A stretch of DNA of 64,000 nucleotides from SZUA-547 sp963669315. Lineage in GTDB: Bacteria; Pseudomonadota; Alphaproteobacteria; Rhodobacterales; Rhodobacteraceae. The position numbers were made by a program, and so were the translations under genes. Within the stretch, counting starts at the first letter, position 1, and every line of letters starts with the position of its first letter. The notes under the pieces were generated by a model. That model did not search any database and had not been told where the DNA came from. It saw only the letters and a list, made by a program, of their open reading frames with translations. Below are positions 59,539 to 64,000 of this stretch, piece by piece. Location of the stretch: the NCBI GenBank assembly GCA_963669315.1, contig OY770021.1:2418001-2482000 (forward strand). The letters run 5' to 3'.

Positions 59539-60662
59539 GTCTCCCGCAGATTCGCGACTTCCTCTGCGATGATCCGGGCGGCGCATTCCGCGCCGTTCAC
59601 ACGGCTAGGCGCGGCCGGCCCGACGGCGATCGCGGTCTCGACCGCTGCGTTCAGGGCTTCAGGCGAGGTTTCCGCTTCTCTGAGCAAAGTGAATTGCGAA
59701 CGCTGCGCCAGCCGACTGGCGCGGATCAACTGCTCCCGCTCGCCATGCTCCTCCATGGGAACCAACACCGAGGGAACGCCGGACTGGATCAGATCGAGCG
59801 CGGTGTTGTAGCCGCACAGGCTGACGGAGCAGGCCGCGCGCTGGAGCATCTCGCGATAGTCGCGCCGGGCAGGCTCGGCGATGACGTTATCGCCTGTCAG
59901 TTCGCGTACGATTTCGGCCGCGTCCGCGCCGCCGGCCAGAAGGCGCCAGCGCCGGTTGGACGATCTGGCGGCCTCCGCAGCATGGGCCAACAGGCGTCGC
60001 CCGACAGCCCCGCCGCCGACCGCGACCAGCACCTCGCCTGCGCCCGGCCCGTCCGGCGCAGCATCGGGCAGTGGATCGGCGGTATAACCGGTGTAGCGCA
60101 GCATGGCGCGCAGCAGTTCGGAACAGGGCCATGCGGCCTCGAACATGCCATCCGCCTGCTCCCCATGGACCAGAACCGCGTCATAGAAGCGGGCGAGGCG
60201 CGCATCCGCCTCCTCGATCCGGCCGGGCTTGCGTTTGGGTTCCGGGACGTCGCGGATCGAGGCGAGGATGACCGGGCGCGGTTGGGCGGCGCGGGTGTGG
60301 GAGAGAAAGGCCTCGAACTCCTCCGCCAGAACGCGGCGGCCAAAGGGGAACAACTCGGTGATCACGGCGTCCGGTTGGAATTGGTCGAAAGCGGCAAGGA
60401 TCGCCGTCTTGCGCTCGGCCATGCCCGCGGCAGAGATTGGCGCGCCTCTCTCATCGATCAGCGTCTTGTAGTTCAGGCCGTCCGACGCGACCGGCGGAAG
60501 CTGAATGACATCGACACCTGAAAGATCGAGATGGGGGATCAGCCTGCCGCCATTGATCAGCAGCGCTTTTCCACCAGCCGCCGATACTCCGCGCGCCAGC
60601 GCCGCCATGCGCACCAGATGGCCGGATCCCATCAGGTGGGTGGAGAGAATCAAGACCTTCAC
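59529..60662 (-). CDS. MurG-like glycosyltransferase (GT28 fold)
   Basis: A 377-residue cytoplasmic or membrane-associated GT-B enzyme. The N-terminal ILSTHLMGSGHLVRMAALARG resembles the glycine-rich start of MurG and related glycosyltransferases, and the C-terminal domain has CSVSLCGYNTALDLIQSGVPSVLVPMEE split over the nucleotide-sugar site near residue 280-310. The gene ends a five-gene minus-strand operon and overlaps the phosphatase start by four bases. Donor and acceptor are unknown; it is unlikely to be the cell-wall MurG, whose neighbours are absent. Confidence 0.82.
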   Translation of the reverse strand: MKVLILSTHLMGSGHLVRMAALARGVSAAGGKALLINGGRLIPHLDLSGVDVIQLPPVASDGLNYKTLIDERGAPISAAGMAERKTAILAAFDQFQPDAVITELFPFGRRVLAEEFEAFLSHTRAAQPRPVILASIRDVPEPKRKPGRIEEADARLARFYDAVLVHGEQADGMFEAAWPCSELLRAMLRYTGYTADPLPDAAPDGPGAGEVLVAVGGGAVGRRLLAHAAEAARSSNRRWRLLAGGADAAEIVRELTGDNVIAEPARRDYREMLQRAACSVSLCGYNTALDLIQSGVPSVLVPMEEHGEREQLIRASRLAQRSQFTLLREAETSPEALNAAVETAIAVGPAAPSRVNGAECAARIIAEEVANLRETQE

Positions 60663-61279
60663 GGGCGCGCGACAAGCGGGATGATCTCGCCCGGCAGTCG
60701 AGGCAGTCCCTCCTTGTTCAGTCGGATCGGACAGAGCTTCGCCTTTTTGATCCTGAACGGCTCAAGCCGGTCGAAGTTCCAACCCCAGGCTTTGGCGAGG
60801 ATCACCCGGATCAGGCCGCGATGGATCACCAGCACTGTCGGCTGGCGCGTGGCGGCGATTTCGGCGAGCGCCGGATGCACCCGGTCCCACGCCTCCTGCG
60901 GGCTTTCGCCGCCCGGCGGGTGCGCGTCCCAGCCCCACTCCTCGACTGGGCGGAAGCCGCTATCCGGGTCCGCCAGAAGATCCGCCCCGCGCTGGCCTTC
61001 CCACTCGCCCCATTCGAGTTCAATCAGGCGGGGATCAGTGACGACCGGTTCGCCCGCCAGCGCATTGGCTGTCTGGACCGCGCGTGTCAGCGGGCTGGCG
61101 ATGATGCGCGCCTGATCCCACGGCTCGGGTAGGGCGAGTCCGGCCAGTTCAGCAAGCGAGTCGTCGGTTAGTGGTCGGTCTACGCGACCCTGCAACCTGT
61201 GCGCGACATTCCAGTCAGTCGGAAAATGACGGAGCAGCGCGACCGGCGTCCCGCCATCGACATTCGGAAGCGTCACCAT
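60659..61279 (-). CDS. histidine phosphatase family protein, variant RHG motif
   Basis: A 206-residue phosphoglycerate mutase-like phosphatase. The usual catalytic RHG appears as LRHFPTDWN, with Phe replacing Gly; the second His is in VLVIHRGLIRVIL and the acid in IELEWGEWEG. Length is standard. ATG 61279 overlaps the preceding glycosyltransferase by seven bases. Within a sugar-transfer operon, it may dephosphorylate a sugar phosphate intermediate or product, by analogy with other such clusters. Confidence 0.85.
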   Translation of the reverse strand: MVTLPNVDGGTPVALLRHFPTDWNVAHRLQGRVDRPLTDDSLAELAGLALPEPWDQARIIASPLTRAVQTANALAGEPVVTDPRLIELEWGEWEGQRGADLLADPDSGFRPVEEWGWDAHPPGGESPQEAWDRVHPALAEIAATRQPTVLVIHRGLIRVILAKAWGWNFDRLEPFRIKKAKLCPIRLNKEGLPRLPGEIIPLVARP

Positions 61280-62361
61280 GGCGCGATCTCCTGCAACTGG
61301 GCGTCCAGCCGGCGCGCGGCGGCTTCGACGCCATGGACCTCAAGAACGAAACGGCGTGCAGCCGATCCAGCCGTTCCATCCCCAGCCAGATCGGCGATGG
61401 CGGCAGCGAAGGCTGACGGGTCGCTTGGCGGGGTCAGCCGCCCGGATGGGCCGACGACGTCGCTCACGCCAGACCGGTCCTCGGCGATCACCGGGCGGCC
61501 CGCCGCTTGCGCCTCAAGATACGCCATGCCGAAGGCTTCACCGACACCGGGCCAGGCGAAGACGTGGGCCGCGTCCAGCGCGGCGCGCACATCGCCGCGA
61601 TCATCCAACTGGCCGAGATAGGTCACGCGATCGCCAAAAGGCGCCATCGCCGCCTCGACCTCAGGGCGCGCCTCGCCATCGCCGACCACGGTCAGGCGCC
61701 AGTCGCGGTCCAGATGCGCCAGCGCAGCCGCCAGCGCGCGATAGGAGGCGAGTTTGTCACCCGACCGCATCATCGCGATCACGACCAGCCGCAAGGGATC
61801 TGGCGGTGGAGAAGGCGCTGGCGGCGCGCCCGGCGCGACGAAGGGCGGAACGTGGATCAGCCGCTGTCCGTTCGGCGCGTCCGCCTCCAGCGCGGGCAGA
61901 TCGCGGGCGCTCATCCACAAGACCGCATCCGCGCGGTCGACAGCGGCGTCCGAGAGGGTCGCGAAACGCGCCCAGGGCCCATCGCGGCGCGCGGGCGCGC
62001 GGGAGGCCTCGGCGATCACGTAAGGAGCGCCGAACGCCTCGGCGAGAGCGGGGCCGATCAGGTCGGGCGCCTTGTAGTAGCAGTGATAGGTGAACACCAA
62101 GCCCGGCGGCGCGCCTCTATGGGCCTCGATCAGCCGCGTGGCTTCTGTTTGCGCTTCGGCGATGAGGGCGGCTTGCCGGCCCGGATCGCCCGACATCTCC
62201 AGCGTTCGGAGGCGGGATACCTGCACCGGTGCCCGCCCTGCCAGATCGAGAGCGCGGGCGAACACGCGCGCAAGCCTCCGGTCGCCTGACGGGTTGGGGT
62301 GGTCCGGCGGCTTCATCGGCGTCAGATAGGCCGTCCAACGGCCGGGCGGGTGATCGGTCAT
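61273..62361 (-). CDS. glycosyltransferase, GT-B (GT4-like)
   Basis: A 362-residue GT-B enzyme. The first domain (about 1-170) is divergent; the second has VVIAMMRSGDKLASYRALA, RLTVVGDGEARPEVE, and the acceptor/donor motif EAFGMAYLEAQAAGRPVIAE near residue 275, where the Glu of the EX7E pair of GT4 enzymes lies. It is coupled to both neighbours by overlaps of seven and four bases. The donor sugar is unknown. Confidence 0.87.
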   Translation of the reverse strand: MTDHPPGRWTAYLTPMKPPDHPNPSGDRRLARVFARALDLAGRAPVQVSRLRTLEMSGDPGRQAALIAEAQTEATRLIEAHRGAPPGLVFTYHCYYKAPDLIGPALAEAFGAPYVIAEASRAPARRDGPWARFATLSDAAVDRADAVLWMSARDLPALEADAPNGQRLIHVPPFVAPGAPPAPSPPPDPLRLVVIAMMRSGDKLASYRALAAALAHLDRDWRLTVVGDGEARPEVEAAMAPFGDRVTYLGQLDDRGDVRAALDAAHVFAWPGVGEAFGMAYLEAQAAGRPVIAEDRSGVSDVVGPSGRLTPPSDPSAFAAAIADLAGDGTAGSAARRFVLEVHGVEAAARRLDAQLQEIAPW

Positions 62362-63602
62362 GGCGACGCCGCTCCCAGCCCGGCGCGCAGGCGGGCCTCC
62401 AGAAGATCGATGCCCGCGTCGATCCCGAATTCAGCGACGAGGCGCGACCGGGCGGAGCGCGCCATGGCTGCTGCGGCGTCAGTATTGGCCAGCATCGCCG
62501 CCATCGCCTCGGCCAACGCCTCGGGCTCTCCCGGGGGGACAAGCCTTCCATCGACGCCATCGCGCACAAATTCGGGGATCGCGGAGACGGCCGTGGAGAG
62601 GATTGGCAATTCCTGGCTCGCGGCCTCCATCAACACATTGGGGAGGCCGTCTCGGTCGCCGGATGCGGCGATCTTCGCGGGCAGGACGAAGAGGTCGGCT
62701 TCTCGCATAGCCGCGATCACCTCTTCCCGGTCGCGTTTGCCGCGCCAGTCGATTCTACCGTCGATGCCCAGCGCGGTCGCTCGTGCGGCCAGCTCGCCGC
62801 CCAACTCTCCGCCGCCGATATGGATGAGCCGCCAATCCAGATCGCCTCGCAATTGCGAGAGCGCCTCCAGCAGGTCATCATAGCCCTTCTTTTCCACCAG
62901 CCGCCCGACCGACAACAGCGTCGCCGGTCCGGTCCGGGATTTGCTGGGCGCGGGCGCGGGCAAGCGGGACAGATCCAGTCCGTGATAGGCGAGATCGATT
63001 TTGCCGGACTCATTCGCTAGTCCGCGCAAATGCGCAGCGCCGGAGGCGGTGCAGGTCGCGCCAAAGGCGCAGTCGGCGATCTTCTCGCGCTTCTCCCAGT
63101 CCGGCGTTGTCCAGATGTCTTTGGCGTGGGCCGAAAACCCCCAATCGAGGCCGCGCATGATCGCGGCGTAGCGGGCGACCGAGGTTGGGGTGTGCAGGAA
63201 ATGAACATAGAGAAATCGCGTTTCGGTCGGCAGTTCGCGCGCCAGGACGCAAGCCTGACCAAAACGGCGGATGCGATTGGGAGTAAAATCCCGACGCAGG
63301 TCGCGCCACCAGATTTTCACCGCCGCGCCGAAGCCCGGCAGACGAAGGCTGGCGAGAAGACCGAGCGCCACGCGAGCGGGCGCCCGCCACAAGTACTCAG
63401 GCAAATAGCGCGGCCGCGCTCTGATTTCCTCGTGGATCGGATGGAATTTCGGGTCATATGGCGCGCGCAGCGACCAGATCTCGAACTTGAGGCCGCGGTT
63501 CTCCAACGCGGCGAACTCCTGCGCCACGAAGGTCTCGGACAGCCGGGGATATCCCTTCACCACGATCGCCAGCGGCGGTGCGGCGGACGTATCCTCCGGC
63601 AT
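62358..63602 (-). CDS. glycosyltransferase, GT4 family
   Basis: A 414-residue GT4 enzyme resembling those for exopolysaccharides such as colanic acid. RLSETFVAQEFAALENRG near residue 18 is typical, and the C-terminal domain has LLSVGRLVEKKGYDDLLEAL, FVLPAKIAASGDRDGLPNVL and MEAASQELPILSTAVSAIPE, the donor site with EX7E. The GNVL loop shows Asp-Gly-Leu-Pro, as in mannosyl or glucosyl enzymes, though donor choice cannot be read. Coupled to the next gene by a four-base overlap; the partial gene upstream ends 15 bases before it. Confidence 0.9.
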   Translation of the reverse strand: MPEDTSAAPPLAIVVKGYPRLSETFVAQEFAALENRGLKFEIWSLRAPYDPKFHPIHEEIRARPRYLPEYLWRAPARVALGLLASLRLPGFGAAVKIWWRDLRRDFTPNRIRRFGQACVLARELPTETRFLYVHFLHTPTSVARYAAIMRGLDWGFSAHAKDIWTTPDWEKREKIADCAFGATCTASGAAHLRGLANESGKIDLAYHGLDLSRLPAPAPSKSRTGPATLLSVGRLVEKKGYDDLLEALSQLRGDLDWRLIHIGGGELGGELAARATALGIDGRIDWRGKRDREEVIAAMREADLFVLPAKIAASGDRDGLPNVLMEAASQELPILSTAVSAIPEFVRDGVDGRLVPPGEPEALAEAMAAMLANTDAAAAMARSARSRLVAEFGIDAGIDLLEARLRAGLGAASP

Positions 63603-63617
63603 CAGCTTGTTCCGCCC

Positions 63618-64000
63618 TCAGGATTTCGCGGTGGAATGGAAGCAGGCGGAGGCGCGGCCGACGATGGTCTCAAGACCGCTCAAAAGTCCGGCGACGCCCA
63701 CGGCGGATGGAGGTCTCTGCGTCGTCAGCCCCCGGATCGCTTGCGCCATCACTTCCGGCCCGTCGCCGTCGCGGGGCCTGTAGAGCATTCGGGCCAGACC
63801 GAGCCGCTCGGCTGCTTCGGCGCGGATCAGCTGTTCACGCCGGGGCGCGACACGAGGGACGATCACGGCCGGTTTGTCCATCGACAGCATTTCGCAAAAC
63901 GTGTTGTAGCCGCCCATGGAGACCGCGCCGACAGCGTCGGCGAGCATCCTCTCAATCCGGGAATCGAAACTGGCCGTCGTCACGCGGCCATTCAGCGCCT
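63618..64000 (-). CDS. MurG-like glycosyltransferase, partial
   Basis: The C-terminal end of a GT28-fold glycosyltransferase whose start lies beyond the window edge. The frame is open to 64000. VGAVSMGGYNTFCEMLSMDK and the following AVIVPRVAPRREQLIRAEAA parallel the donor site of the other MurG-like gene at the end of this operon, so the two are paralogues. No start codon is assigned. It opens the visible part of the operon. Confidence 0.85.
   Translation of the reverse strand, partial: ALNGRVTTASFDSRIERMLADAVGAVSMGGYNTFCEMLSMDKPAVIVPRVAPRREQLIRAEAAERLGLARMLYRPRDGDGPEVMAQAIRGLTTQRPPSAVGVAGLLSGLETIVGRASACFHSTAKS

Noticed and set aside
58372..59586. Minus-strand frame opposite the DppC-type permease
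   Set aside because: Gln/Arg/His-rich shadow peptide; the permease has clear motifs on the other strand.
1..64000. tRNA, rRNA, CRISPR arrays and insertion sequences
   Set aside because: The intergenic spaces were read for cloverleaf-like segments, regularly spaced repeats and terminal inverted repeats with transposase genes; none was convincing.

Overview
The window is about 64 kb of GC-rich (roughly 65%) chromosomal DNA from an alphaproteobacterium, most likely a member of the Rhodobacterales. The call rests on high GC in wobble positions, many GTG and TTG starts, ATGA/GTGA stop-start overlaps, and gene content (ald next to an Lrp regulator, carB near greA, fhs with folD, and a ligase-associated Lhr helicase with PdeM). 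I see no rRNA, tRNA, CRISPR array, insertion sequence or intact prophage. Apart from one endolysin-like gene at the left edge, it reads as ordinary core and accessory chromosome.

Layout, left to right. 0-2 kb: two tiny unknown ORFs, an endolysin-like muramidase and an MsrQ-like haem membrane protein. 2-5.6 kb: alanine dehydrogenase, its divergent Lrp regulator, a lipase-like hydrolase and the AzlCD exporter. 5.6-11.2 kb: a molybdenum-cofactor run (fdhD, two YcxB-like membrane proteins, mobA, mobB, moeA, an MFS carrier) with overlapping genes throughout. 11-20.3 kb: an unknown membrane protein, greA, a RidA protein, a lipoprotein, carB, a Kef-type antiporter, and rpsD with a textbook promoter and a structured leader. 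20.4-25.7 kb: an M42 peptidase, a SnoaL-like protein, an MFS-like carrier, and a coupled trio (2Fe-2S ferredoxin, secreted repeat protein, glutamine amidotransferase). 25.7-33.9 kb: purD, xseA, an aldo/keto reductase, a DUF4399 protein, a thioredoxin-like DUF255 protein and an interrupted TPR gene. 34-43 kb: a DJ-1/PfpI protein, an AhpD-like protein divergent from an HxlR regulator, a metal-domain/cyclase fusion, a GST, an orphan 585-residue protein with an Asp tract and two Gly/Ala-rich hydrophobic segments, TerB, a second Lrp, a DUF6356 protein and a MOSC protein. 43-47 kb: fhs and folD interleaved with two exported proteins. 47-53 kb: a GNAT, PdeM, a RibD-like reductase and the Lhr-type helicase. 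53.5-59.5 kb: an oligopeptide-type ABC importer whose binding-protein gene is frameshifted. 59.5-64 kb: a tightly packed glycosyltransferase operon that runs off the right edge.

The points most worth following up are: a non-AUG (CTG) start that restores a signal peptide at 24210; an in-frame TGA that cuts a secreted TPR protein off from its signal peptide at 33890; a one-base frameshift in the ABC binding protein at about 56358; hairpins that overlap or abut ribosome binding sites (558-586, 22487-22509); the rpsD and greA leader structures; candidate operators at 36414-36448 and 43260-43288; the orphan protein at 39288-41045; and the glycosyltransferase/phosphatase operon. I found no single system here that I can claim is undescribed; the orphan protein and the glycan operon are the best candidates.
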